From: Hyperoodon ampullatus
Lineage: Eukaryota > Chordata > Mammalia > Artiodactyla > Ziphiidae
Length of the DNA: 64,000 nucleotides
Assembly (NCBI GenBank): GCA_949752795.1
Contig: OX457070.1
Coordinates: forward strand, 25,568,588 to 25,632,587
Reading direction: 5' to 3'
Each line of letters opens with the position of its first letter. The stretch's first letter is position 1. The translations under genes were made by a program, and so were the position numbers. Under the pieces are notes generated by a model. That model saw only the letters and a program-made list of their open reading frames with translations. It was not told the origin of the DNA and searched no databases. Below, in pieces: positions 8,843 through 21,220 of this stretch.

Positions 8843-10611
8843 CGTACTATGCACACTGCAACTTTGATATTGGTGACCTAGTGCGAAAAGCACTATTTTC
8901 CCCACTGGAGGGCAGAAGGCCTGTGGTGTCAAATTTCCCTGAGACAGGGCTGTTCTCTGTCTTCTCTTCACAGCTAGAGTGCCTTCACAGAGAACAGAGT
9001 GTCCTTGGAGAAACAGAGAGTGTCCTGTGCATTCCAGGCGGCATCCCAGATCACCCATTGCGAAAGGGAAATCTCGACCTCTCTCCAGGGTTCAAAGGAT
9101 CGATCGGATGGCCCATTCACACACTGAGGCGTTCAGGGGTTTTTCCACTGCATTCTGGAGAAGTACTGCTGGATCTCTAGTATGCTTGTCCTACGGCACC
9201 CAGGTCCTCACAGTGTCCCAGGGAACAACACTGCGTACAGGATCACCCTTCCTGGCTGACTGAGCAGCACCATGCTACCTAAGGCCTCCGGATCACCAAT
9301 TGGAAAGCACTGTGAAAGGCAACCCTGTGCTTTTTCTCCAGAGAGCTCGATGGCCAAAACATTCAACGGACTCACAGAACACAGCACTAGCTCGTATTTC
9401 GTAGGTGTCATGTCAGTGGACCTCAGGGCAGAGAGTGAGCTGCAAGGATAACACACTCCCCTGAGTGTCCGTTCCGGGTGCCCTTACTTGGCGGACCTCT
9501 GCCTATGCCACGCACAAACTAGAGAGGGTCTGCAGTTTTCTAAATGTAGATAGATTCCCCTTGAACCCTACTACGCTTATAGAAACTGAGAGGACACGTC
9601 GCAGCCTCCCCAAAGCCTTACGTCCCATACACCAGCCACACGTTGCCCATCACAACTCACTCGGTTTCGAACTTCATCCAGGAAGTGGCCAGAGTGCCCC
9701 CTTCTGTCTGTTTTGGCTCGCTGGAAACTGAACGGACTCGGGCAGTTTGGAACGTGCAGCTTGGCAATGTATGTGCATGGTCGCACGTCCCAGCTGTAAG
9801 CAGGACCGCTGCAGCCTCCATGCCGCCTGAAATATAGTGCTGCTGCCAGTCTCACGTCCTGGATTGCCCTACGTAGGAAAAGGGCGTTTCCCTGAGGGCA
9901 ATACGGTGCTTCCAGTTCCCTGCAAGAGGCATGGGAAAAGCGCCAATGCCTAAAGGGAAAACGACACTGCCTGCCAGGCTCTTACTATGGTCCATGTATT
10001 GCATTTGGAAGATTGGGCATACATCATTCGCCAGGAAAACCTAGTCCATGGAGTGCCTTCACGTTAGTGAGCTTCTCGGAACTCTGGGATTACTGCGTCC
10101 TCCGCACCTCCCAGGAAAGAACACTGAGACCTGAGTAGCCCTTCCTGGGCGACTTCACAACCCTCAGGGATCTTGGGCCTCCGGGCATCTCTCCCTTAAC
10201 GCGGAGTGGAAAGCAGCACACTGCTTTCTTCGTTGGAGAGCTAAGTGTCTGAGCTTTCGAAAGTCCACCCAAACACGGGCCCAGTAGGTCTTTTAAGTGT
10301 ACGGCCAGTGGCTCACAGCACTGCACCAGGGCCACAATGAGAAAACACGCTACTCAGGGTTTGTCTCGGGAAGCCTCACTGGCCCTCTCTCTAAGCTAAG
10401 CAGGGCGTTGACCTTCGAAGCAACCTGACAAAGGCACGGTTTGCCCCTGAAACGCCCAGAGCCCTTTTATAAGGTGTGCGGGCGTCGAAGCCTAACCCAA
10501 GTCAGTGGGGACGTCACGCCACTCGCCGCAGGCAGAACTGCCTTGCTACGAAGTTTCAACGGGGAAGGACAGGGGGCCGCTTCCGACCCTTTGACTGTGG
10601 CAGAAACTACA
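8843..10611 (+). repeat. Satellite unit 6, class B
   Basis: 1,769 bp. Private ACACTGAGGCG near 9,121, CTGCATTCTGG near 9,149, CGTATTTCG near 9,393 and ACAAACTAGAG near 9,513. CRE-like site intact. Confidence 0.95.
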
Positions 10612-12379
10612 CGTACTATGCACACTGCAACTTTGATATTGGTGACCTAAGGCGAAAAGCACTATTTTCCCCACTGGAGGGCAGAAGGCCTGTGGTGTCA
10701 AATTTCCCTGAGACAGGGCTGTTCTTTGTCTTCTCTTCACAGCTAGAGTGCCTTCACGGAGAACAGAGTGTCCTTGGAGAAACAGAGAGCGTCCTGTGCA
10801 TTCCAGGCGGCATCCCAGATCACCCATTGCGAAAGGGAAATCTCGACCTCTCTCCAGGGTTCAAAGGATCGATCGGATGGCCCATTCACACATTCAGGCG
10901 TTCAGCGGTTTTTCCACTGCCTTCTGGAGAAGTACTGCTGGATCTCTAGTATGCTTGTCCTACGGCACCCAGGTCCTCACAGTGTCCCAGGGAACAACAC
11001 TGCATACAGGATCACCCTTCGTGGCTGACTGAGCAGCACCATGCTACCTAAGGCCTCCGGATCACCAATTGGAAAGCACTGTGAAAGGCAACCCTGTGCT
11101 TTTTCTCCAGAGAGCTCGATGGCCAAAACATTCAACAGACTCCCAGAACACAGCCCTAGCTCGTCTTTCGTAGGTGTCATGTCAGTGGACCTCAGGGCAG
11201 AGAGTGAGCTGCAAGGATGACACACTCTCCTAAGTGTCCGTTCCGGGTGCCCTTACTTGGCGGACCTCTGCTTATGCCACGCACAAAGTAGAGAGGCCCT
11301 GCAGTTTTCTAAATGTAGATAGATTCCCCTGAACCCTACTACGCTTAGAGAAACTGCGAGGACACGTCGCAGCCTCCCCAAAGCCTTACGTCCCATACAC
11401 CAGCCACACGTTGCCCATCACAACTCACTCGGTTTCGAACTTCATCCAGGAAGTGGCCAGAGTGCCCCCTTCTGTCTGTTTTGGCTCGCTGGAAACTGAA
11501 CGTACTCGGGCAGTTTGGAACGTGCAGCTTGGCAATGTATGTGCATGGTCGCACGTCCCAGCTGTAAGCAGGACGGCTGCAGCCTCCATGCCGCCTGAAA
11601 TATAGTGCTGCTGCCAGTCTCACGTCCTGGATTGCCCTACGTAGGAAAAGGGCGTTTCCCTGAGGGCAATACGGTGCTTCCAGTTCCCTGCAAGAGGCAT
11701 GAGAAAGGCGCCCATGCCTAAAGGGAAAACGACACTGCCTGCCAGGCTCTTACTATGGTCCATGTATTGCATTTGGCAGATTGGGCATACATCATTCGCC
11801 AGGAAAACCTAGTCCATGGAGTGCCTTCACGTTAGTGAGCTTCTCGGACCTGTGGGATTACTGCGTCCTCTGCACCTCCCAGGAAAGAACACTGAGACCT
11901 GAGTAGCCCTTCCTGGGCGACTTCACAACCCTCAGGGATCTTGGGCCTCCGGGCATCTCTCCCTTAACGCGGAGTGGAAAGCAGCCCACTGCTTTCTTCG
12001 TTGGAGAGCTAAGTGTCTGAGCTTTCGAAAGTCCACCCAAACACGGGCCCAGCAGGTCTTTTAAGTGTACGGCCAGTGGCTCACAGCACTGCACCAGGGC
12101 CACAATGAGAAAACACGCTCCTCAGGGTTTGTCTCGGGAAGCCTCACTGGCCGTCTCTCTAAGCCAAGCAGGCCGTTGACCTTCGAAGCAACCTGACAAA
12201 GGCACGGTTTGCCCCTGAAACGCCCAGAGCCCTTTTATAAGGTGTGCGGGCGTCGAAGCCTAACCCAAGTCAGTGGGGACGTCACGCCACTCGCCGCAGG
12301 CAGAACTGCCTTGCTACGAAGTTTCAACGGGGAAGGACAGGGGGCCGCTTCTGACCCTTTCACTGTGGCAGAAACTACA
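10612..12379 (+). repeat. Satellite unit 7, class A variant
   Basis: 1,768 bp, near-copy of unit 1 including the AGAGAGTGAG and GGATGAC combination. Private TTCTTTGTC near 10,725, CTGCTTATG near 11,270 and GCGCCCATGCC near 11,709. Confidence 0.95.
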
Positions 12380-14148
12380 CGTACTATGCACACTGCAACT
12401 TTGATATTGGTGACCTAGTGCGAAAAGCAATATTTTCCCCACTGGAGGGCAGAAGGCCTGTGGTGTCAAATTTCCCTGAGACAGGGCTGTTCTCTGTCTT
12501 CTCTTCACAGCTAGAGTGCCTTCACAGAGAACAGAGTGTCCTTGGAGAAACAGAGAGTGTCCTGTGCATTCCAGGCGGCATCCCAGATCACCCATTGCGA
12601 AAGGGAAATCTCGACCTCTCTCCAGGGTTCAAAGGATCGATCGGATGGCCCATTCACACATTGAGGCGTTCAGGGGTTTTTCCACTGCCTTCTGGAGAAG
12701 TACTGCTGGATCTCTAGTATGCTTGTCCTACGGCACCCAGGTCCTCACAGTGTCCCAGGGAACAACACTGCGTACAGGATCACCCTTCCTGGCTGACAGA
12801 GCAGCACCATGCTACCTAAGGCCTCCGGATCACCAATTGGAAAGCACTGTGAAAGGCAACCCTGTGCTTTTTCTCCAGAGAGCTCGATGGCCAAATCATT
12901 CAACGGACTCCCAGAACACAGCACTAGCTCGTCTTTCGTAGGTGTCATGTCAGTGGACCTCAGGGCAGAGAGTGAGCTGCAAGGATAACACACTCCCCTG
13001 AGTGTCCGTTCCGGGTGCCCTTACTTGGCGGACCTCTGCCTATGCCACGCACAAAGTAGAGAGGGTCTGCAGTTTTCTAAATGTAGATAGATTCCCCTTG
13101 AACCCTACTACGCTTATAGAAACTGCGAGGACACGTCGCAGCCTCCCCAAAGCCTTACGTCCCATACACCAGCCACACGTTGCCCATCACAACTCACTCG
13201 GTTTCGAACTTCATCCAGGAAGTGTCCGGAGTGCCCCCTTCAGTCTGTTTTGGCTCGCTGGAAACTGAACGTACTCGGGCAGTTTGGAACGTGCAGCTTG
13301 GCAATGTATGTGCATGGTCGCACGTCCCAGCTGTAAGCAGGACCGCTGCAGCCTCCATGCCGCCTGAAATATAGTGCTGCTGCCAGTCTCACGTCCTGGA
13401 TTGCCCTACGTAGGAAAAGGGCGTTTCCCTGAGGGCAATACGGTGCTTCCAGTTCCCTGCAAGAGGCATGGGAAAGGCGCCAATGCCTAAAGGGAAAACG
13501 ACACTGCCTGCCAGGCTCTTACTATGGTCCATGTATTGCATTTGGAAGATTGGGCATACATCATTCGCCAGGAAAACCTAGTCCATGCAGTGCCTTCACG
13601 TTAGTGAGCTTCTCGGAACTCTGGGATTACTGCGACCTCCGCACCTCCCAGGAAAGAACACTGAGACCTGAGTAGCCCTTCCTGGGCGACTTCACAACCC
13701 TCAGGGATCTTGGGCCTCCGGGCATCTCTCCCTTAACGCGTAGTGGAAAGCAGCCCACTGCTTTCTTCGTTGGAGAGCTAGTTGTCTGAGCTTTCGAAAG
13801 TCCACCCAAACACGGGCCCAGCAGGTCTTTTAAGTGTACGGCCAGTGGCTCACAGCACTGCACCAGGGCCACAATGAGAAAACACGCTCCTCAGTGTTTG
13901 ACTCGGGAAGCCTCACGGGCCGTCTCTCTAAGCCAAGCAGGGCGTTGACCTTCGAAGCAATCTGACAAAGGCACGGTTTGCCCCTGAAACGCCCAGAGCC
14001 CTTTTATAAGGTGTGCGGGTGTCGAAGCCTAACCCAAGTCAGTGGGGACATCACGCCACTCGCCGCAGGCAAAACTGCTTTGCTACGAAGTTTCAACTGG
14101 GAAGGACAGGGGGCCGCTTCCGACCCATTGACTGTGGCAGAAACTACA
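12380..14148 (+). repeat. Satellite unit 8, class B
   Basis: 1,769 bp, near-copy of unit 2 with GACAGAGCAG and the GACATCAC tail, but with the CENP-B-like CTTCGTTGGA intact. Private GCCAAATCATTC near 12,892. Confidence 0.95.
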
Positions 14149-15916
14149 CGTACTATGCACACTGCAACTTTGGTATTGGTGACCTAGGGCGAAAAGCACT
14201 ATTTTCCCCACTGGAGGGCAGAAGGCCTGTGGTGTCAAATTTCCCTGAGACAGGGCTGTTCTCTGTCTTCTCTTCACAGCGAGAGTGCCTTCACGGAGAA
14301 CAGAGTGTCCTTGGAGAAACAGAGAGCGTCCTGTGCATTCCAGGGGCATCCCAGATCACCTATTGCGAAAGGGAACTCTCGACCTCTCTCCAGGGTTCAA
14401 AGGATCGATCGGATGGCCCATTCACACATTGAGGCGTTCAGGGGTTTTTCCACTGCCTTCTGGAGAAGTACTGCTGGATCTCTAGTATGCTTGTCCTACG
14501 GCACCCAGGTCCTCACAGTGTCCCAGGGAACAACACTGCGTACAGGATCACCCTTCCTGGCTGACTGAGCAGCACCATGCTACCTAAGGCCTCCGGATCA
14601 CCAATTGGAAAGCACTGTGAAAGGCAACCCTGTGCTTTTTCTCCAGAGAGCTCGATGGCCAAAACATTCAACGGACTCCCAGAACACAGCACTAGCTCGT
14701 CTTTCGTAGGTGTCATGTCAGTGGACCTCAGAGCAGAGAGTGAGCTGCAAGGATAACACACTCCCCTAAGTGTCCGTTCCGGGTGCCCTCACTTGGCGGA
14801 CCTCTGCCTATGCCACGCACAAAGTAGAGAGGCCCTGCAGTTTTCTAAATGTAGATAGATTCCCCTTGAACCCTACTACGCTTAGAGAAACTGCGAGAAC
14901 ACGTCGCAGCCTCCCCAAAGCCTTACGTCCCATACACCAGCCACACGTTGCCCATCACAACTCACTCGGTTTCGAACTTCATCCAGGAAGTGGCCAGAGT
15001 GCCCCCTTCTGTCTGTTTTGGCTCGCTGGAAACTGAACGGACTCGGGCAGTTTGGAACGTGCAGCTTGGCAATGTATGTGCATGGTCGCACGTCCCAGCT
15101 GTAAGCAGGACCGCTGCAGCCTCCATGCCGCCTGAAATATAGTGCTGCTGCCAGTCTCACGTCCTGGATTGCCCTACGTAGGAAAAGGGCGTTTCCCTGA
15201 GGGCAATACGGTGCTTCCAGTTCCCTGCAAGAGGCATGGGAAAGGCGCCAATGCCTAAAGGGAAAACGACACTGCCTGCCAGGCTCTTACTATGGTCCAT
15301 GTATTGCATTTGGAAGATTGGGCATACATCATTCACCAGGAAAACCTAGTCCATGGAGTGCCTTCACGTTAGTGAGCTTCTCGGAACTCTGGCATTACTG
15401 TGTCCTCCGCACCTCCCAGGAAAGAACACTGAGACCTGAGTAGCCCTTCCTGGGCGACTTCACAACCCTCAGGGATCTTGGGCCTCCGGGCATCTCTCCC
15501 TTAACGCGGAGTGGAAAGCAGCACACTGCTTTCTTCGTTGGAGAGCTAAGTGTCTGAGCTTTCGAAAGTCCACCCAAACACGGGCCCAGCAGGTCTTTTA
15601 AGTGTACGGCCAGTGGCTCACAGCACTGCACCAGGGCCACAATGAGAAAACACGCTCCTCAGTGTTTGACTCGGGAAGCCTCACGGGCAGTCTCTCTAAG
15701 CCAAGCAGGCCGTTGACCTTCGAAGCAACCTGACAAAGGCAAGGTTTGCCCCTGAAACGCCCAGAGCACTTTTATAAGGTGTGCGGGCGTCGAAGCCTAA
15801 CCCAAGTCAGTGGGGACATCACGCCACTCGCCGCAGGCAAAACTGCTTTGCTACGAAGTTTCAACGGGGAAGGACAGGGGGCCGCTTCCGACCCTTTGAC
15901 TGTGGCAGAAACTACA
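14149..15916 (+). repeat. Satellite unit 9, class B, chimeric
   Basis: 1,768 bp. The front to about 14.53 kb follows unit 3, including its 1-bp deletion. From about 14.73 kb it follows unit 5 (CTCAGAGCAGAG, GAGCACTTTTATAAG). The tail ends with the GACATCAC haplotype that unit 5 lacks. Confidence 0.93.
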
Positions 15917-17150
15917 CGTACTATGCACACTGCAACTTTGCTATTGGTGACTTAGTGCGAAAAGCACTATTTTCCACACAGGAGGGCAGAAGGCCTGTGG
16001 TGGCAAATTTTCCTGAGACAGGGCTGTTCTCTGTCTTCTCTTCACAGCTAGAGTGCCTTCACGGAGAACAGAGTGTCCTTGGAGAAACAGAGAGCGTCCT
16101 GTGCATTCCAGGCGGCATCCCAGATCACCCATTGCGAAAGGGAACTCTCGACCTCTCTCCAGGGTTCAAAGGATCGATCGGATGGCCCATTCACACATTG
16201 AGGCGTTCAGCGGTTTTTCCACTGCCTTCTGGAGAAGTACTGCTGGATCTCTAGTATGCTTGTCCTACGGCACCCAGGTCCTCACAGTGTCCCAGGGAAC
16301 AACACTGCATACAGGATCACCCTTCGTGGCTGACTGAGCAGCACCATGCTACCTAAGGCCTCCGGATCACCAATTGGAAAGCACTGTGAAAGGCAACCCT
16401 GTGCTTTTTCTCCAGAGAGCTCGATGGCCAAAACATTCAACGGACTGCCAGAACACAGCCCTAGCTCGTCTTTCGTAGGTGTCATGTCAGTGGACCTCAG
16501 GGCAGAGCTTGAGCTGCAAGGATGACATACTCACCTAAGTGTCCGTTCTGGGTGCCCTTACTTGGCGGACCTCTGCCTATGCCACGCACAAAGTAGAGAG
16601 GCCCTGCAGTTTTCTAAATGTAGATAGATTCCCCTGAACCCTACTACGCTTAGAGAAACTGCGAGGACACGTCGCAGCCTCCCCAAAGCCTTACGTCCCA
16701 TACACCAGCCACACGTTGCCCATCACAACTCACTCGGTTTCGAACTTCATCCAGGAATTGGCCAGAGTGCCCCCTTCTGTCTGTTTTGGCTCGCTGGAAA
16801 CTGAACGAACTCGGGCAGTTTGGAACGTGCAGTTTGGCAATATATGTGCATGGTCGCACGTCCCAGCTGTAAGCAGGACCGCTGCAGCCTCCATGCCGCC
16901 TGAAATATAGTGCTGCTGCCAGTCTCACGTCCTGGATTGCCCTACGTAGGAAACGGGCGTTTCCCTGAGGGCAATACGGTGCTTCCAGTTCCCTGCAAGA
17001 GGCATGGGAAAGGCGCCAATGCCTAAAGGGAAAACGACACTGCCTGCCAGGCTCTTACTATGGTCCATGTATTGCATTTGGAAGATTGGGCATACATCCT
17101 TCGCCAGGAAAACCTAGTCCATGGAGTGCCTTCACGTTAGTGAGCTTCTC
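15700..17150 (+). repeat. Higher-order repeat block beta, copy 1 (unit 9 tail and unit 10)
   Basis: Shares with 26,310-27,760 (offset 10,610) several variants found nowhere else in the window: AAGGCAAGGTTTG, TTTTCCACACAGG near 15,970, GACATACTCACC near 16,525 and AGGAATTGG near 16,755. Boundaries are approximate, placed where private markers start and stop. Confidence 0.75.
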
Positions 17151-17683
17151 GGACCTGTGGGATTACTGCGTCCTCTGCACCTCCCAGGAAAGAACACTGA
17201 GACCTGAGTAGCCCTTCCTGGGCGACTTCACAACCCTCAGGGATCTTGGGCCTCCGGGCATCTCTCCCTTAACGCGGAGTGGAAAGCAGCCCACTGCTTT
17301 CTTCGTTGGAGAGCTAAGTGTCTGAGCTTTCGAAAGTCCACCCAAACACGGGCCCAGCAGGTCTTTTAAGTGTACGGCCAGTGGCTCACAGCACTCCACC
17401 AGGGCCACAATGAGAAAACACGCTCCTCAGTGTTTGACTCGGGAAGCCTCACGGGCCGTCTCTCTAAGCCAAGCAGGCCGTTGACCTTCGAAGCAACCTG
17501 ACAAAGGCACGGTTTGCCCCTGAAACGCCCAGAGCCCTTTTATAAGGTGTGCGGGCGTCGAAGCCTAACCCAAGTCAGTGGGGACGTCCGCCACTCGCCG
17601 CAGGCAAAACTGCTTTGCTACGAGGTTTCAACTGGGAAGGACAGGGGGCCGCTTCCGACCCTTTGACTGTGGCAGAAACTACA
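15917..17683 (+). repeat. Satellite unit 10, class A
   Basis: 1,767 bp: short form plus loss of one base in GACGTCCGCC near 17,585, which removes the CRE-like site. Private features shared only with unit 16: TTCCACACAGG, GACATACTCACC and AGGAATTGG. Also CACTCCACC near 17,393, shared with unit 12. Confidence 0.95.
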
Positions 17684-19452
17684 CGTACTATGCACACTGC
17701 AATTTTGATATTGGTGACCTAGTGCGAAAAGCACTATTTTCCCCACTGGAGGGCAGAAGGCCTGTGGTGTCAAATTTCCCTGAGACAGGGCTGTTCTCTG
17801 TCTTCTCTTCACAGGTAGAGTGCCTTCACAGAGAACAGAGTGTCCTTGGAGAAACAGAGAGCGTCCTGTGCATTCCAGGCGGCATCCCAGATCACCCATT
17901 GCGAAAGGGAAATCTCGACCTCTCTCCAGGGTTCAAAGGATCGATCGGATGGCCCATTCACACATTGAGGCGTTCAGCCGGTTTTCCACTGCCTTCTGGA
18001 GAAGTACTGCTGGATCTCTAGTATGCTTGTCCTACGGCACCCAGGTCCTCACAGTGTCCCAGGGAACAACACTGCATACAGGATCACCCTTCGTGGCTGA
18101 CTGAGCAGCACCATGCTACCTAAGGCCTCCGGATCACCAATTGGAAAGCACTGTGAAAGGCAACCCTGTGCTTTTTCTCCAGAGAGCTCGATGGCCAAAA
18201 CATTCAACGGACTCCCAGAACACAGCACTAGCTCGTCTTTCGTAGGTGTCATGTCAGTGGACCTCAGGGCAGAGAGTGAGCTGCAAGGATAACACACTCC
18301 CCTAAGTGTCCGTTCCGGGTGCCCTCACTTGGCGGACCTCTGCCTATGCCACGCACAAAGTAGAGAGGCCCTGCAGTTTTCTAAATGTAGATAGATTCCC
18401 CTTGAACCCTACTATGCTTAGAGAAACTGCGAGGACACGTCGCAGCCTCCCCAAAGCCTTACGTCCCATACACCAGCCACACGATGCCCATCACAACTCA
18501 CTCGGTTTTGAACTTCATCCAGGAAGTGGCCAGAGTGCCCCCTTCTGTCTGTTTTGGCTCGCTGGAAACTGAACGTACTCGGGCAGTTTGGAACGTGCAG
18601 CTTGGCAATGTATGTGCATGGTCGCACGTCCCAGCTGTAAGCAGGACCGCTGCAGCCTCCATGCCGCCTGAAATATAGTGCTGCTGCCAGTCTCACGTCC
18701 TGGATTGCCCTACGTAGGAAAAGGGCGTTTCCCTGAGGGCAATACGGTGCTTCCAGTTCCCTGCAAGAGGCATGGGAAAGGCGCCAATGCCTAAAGGGAA
18801 AACGACACTGCCTGCCAGGCTCTTACTATGGTCCATGTATTGCATTTGGAAGATTGGGCATACATCATTCACCAGGAAAACCTAGTCCATGGAGTGCCTT
18901 CACGTTAGTGAGCTTCTCGGAACTCTGGCATTACTGCGTCCTCTGCACCTCCCAGGAAAGAACACTGAGACCTGAGTAGCCCTTCCTGGGCGACTTCACA
19001 ACCCTCAGGGATCTTGGGCCTCCGGGCATCTCTCCCTTAACGCGGAGTGGAAAGCAGCACACTGCTTTCTTCGTTGGAGAGCTAAGTGTCTGAGCTTTCG
19101 AAAGTCCACCCAAACACGGGCCCAGCAGGTCTTTTAAGTGTACGGCCAGTGGCTCACAGCACTGCACCAGGGCCACAATGAAAAAACACGCTACTCAGTG
19201 TTTGTCTCGGGAAGCCTCACTGGCCGTCTCTCTAAGCCAAGCAGGCCGTTGACCTTCGAAGCAACCTGACAAAGGCACGGTTTGCCCCTGAAACGCCCAG
19301 AGCCCTTTTATAAGGTGTGCGGGCGTCGAAGCCTAACCCAAGTCAGTGGGGACGTCACGCCACTCGCCGCAGGCAGAACTGCCTTGCTACGAAGTTTCAA
19401 CGGGGAAGGACAGGGGGCCGCTTCCGACCCTTTGACTGTGGCAGAAACTACA
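17684..19452 (+). repeat. Satellite unit 11, class B
   Basis: 1,769 bp. ACAGGTAGAG replaces ACAGCTAGAG at the acceptor-like tract. CACACGATGCCC and GGTTTTGAAC near 18,480-18,511. Private CAATTTTGAT near 17,700. Pairs with unit 13. Confidence 0.95.
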
Positions 19453-21220
19453 CGTACTATGCACACTGCAACTTTGATATTGGTGACCTAGTGCGAAAAG
19501 CACTATTTTCCCCACTGGAGGGCAGAAGGCCTGTGGTGTCAAATTTCCCTGAGACAGGGCTGTTCTCTGTCTTCTCTTCACAGCTAGAGTGCCTTCACGG
19601 AGAACAGAGTGTCCTTGGAGAAACAGAGAGCGTCCTGTGCATTCCAGGCGGCATCCCAGATCACCCATTGCGAAAGGGAAATCTCGACCTCTCTCCAGGG
19701 TTCAAAGGATCGATCGGATGGCCCATTCACACATTGAGGCGTTCAGCGGTTTTTCCACTGCCTTCTGGAGAAGTACTGCTGGATCTCTAGTATGCTTGTC
19801 CTACGGCACCCAGGTCCTCACAGTGTCCCAGGGAATAACACTGCGTACAGGATCACCCTTCCTGGCTGACTGAGCAGCACCATGCTAACTAAGGCCTCCG
19901 GATCACCAATTGGAAAGCACTGTGAAAGGCAACCCTGTGCTTTTTCTCCAGAGAGCTCGATGGCCAAAACATTCAACGGACTCCCAGAACACAGCACTAG
20001 CTCGTCTTTCGTAGGTGTCATGTCAGTGGACCTCAGGGCAGAGAGTGAGCTGCAAGGATAACACACTCCCCTAAGTGTCCGTTCCGGGTGCCCTCACTTG
20101 GCGGACCTCTGCCTATGCCACGCACAAAGTAGAGAGGCCCTGCAGTTTTCTAAATGTAGATAGATTCCCCTTGAACCCTACTACGCTTAGAGAAACTGCG
20201 AGGACACGTCGCAGCCTCCCCAAAGCCTTACGTCCCATACACCAGCCACACGTTGCCCATCACAACTCACTCGGTTTCGAACTTCATCCAGGAAGTGTCC
20301 AGAGTGCCCCCTTCTGTCTGTTTTGGCTCGCTGGAAGCTGAACGAACTCGGGCAGTTTGGAACGTGCAGCTTGGCAATGTATGTGCATGGTCGCACATCC
20401 CAGCTGTAAGCAGGACCGCTGCAGCCTCCATGCCGCCTGAAATATAGTGCTGCTGCCAGTCTCACGTCCTGGATTGCCCTACGTAGGAAAAGGGCGTTTC
20501 CCTGAGGGCAATACGGTGCTTCCAGTTCCCTGCAAGAGGCATGGGAAAGGCGCCAATGCCTAAAGGGAAAACGACACTGCCTGCCAGGCTCTTACTATGG
20601 TCCATGTATTGCATTTGGAAGATTGGGCATACATCATTCGCCAGGAAAACCTAGTCCATGGAGTGCCTTCACGTTAGTGAGCTTCTCGGACCTGTGGGAT
20701 TACTGCGTCCTCTGCACCTCCCAGGAAAGAACACTGAGACCTGAGTAGCCCTTCCTGGGCGACTTCACAACCCTCAGGGATCTTGGGCCTCCGGGCATCT
20801 CTCCCTTAACGCGGAGTGGAAAGCAGCACACTGCTTTCTTCGTTGGAGAGCTAGGTGTCTGAGCTTTCGAAAGTCCACCCAAACACGGGCCCAGCAGGTC
20901 TTTTAAGTGTACGGCCAGTGGCTCACAGCACTCCACCAGGGCCACAATGAGAAAACACGCTCCTCAGTGTTTGACTCGGGAAGCCTCACGGGCCGTCTCT
21001 CTAAGCCAAGCAGGCCGTTGACCTTCGAAGCAACCTGACAAAGGCACGGTTTGCCCCTGAAACGCCCAGAGCCCTTTTATAAGGTGTGCGGGCGTCGAAG
21101 CCTAACCCAAGTCAGTGGGGACGTCCGCCACTCGCCGCAGGCAAAACTGCTTTGCTACGAGGTTTCAACTGGGAAGGACAGGGGGCCGCTTCCGACCCTT
21201 TGACTGTGGCAGAAACTACA
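19453..21220 (+). repeat. Satellite unit 12, class B
   Basis: 1,768 bp: long form minus one base at GACGTCCGCC near 21,121. GGGAATAAC, GCTAACTAAGG and GGAAGCTGAAC are shared with unit 14. Confidence 0.95.

Larger units (their letters stand above)
10612..14729 (+). repeat. Higher-order repeat block alpha, copy 2 (units 7-9 front)
   Basis: Second copy of the block at the left edge of the window, six units downstream. It carries the same class order A-B-B, the same TGACAGAGC variant in its second unit and the same CCAGGGGCATCC deletion in its third. Private differences from copy 1 include TTCTTTGTC near 10,725 and GCAGATTGGG near 11,777. Confidence 0.85.
17684..21220 (+). repeat. Dimer higher-order repeat gamma, copy 1 (units 11-12)
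   Basis: 3,537-bp pair repeated immediately downstream at offset 3,537. Unit 11 and unit 13 share ACGATGCCC and GGTTTTGAAC; units 12 and 14 share GGGAATAAC, GCTAACTAAGG and GGAAGCTGAAC. The shared GACGTCCGCC deletion haplotype precedes each copy (tails of units 10 and 12), so the recombining segment probably begins slightly upstream of the phase point used here. Confidence 0.9.
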
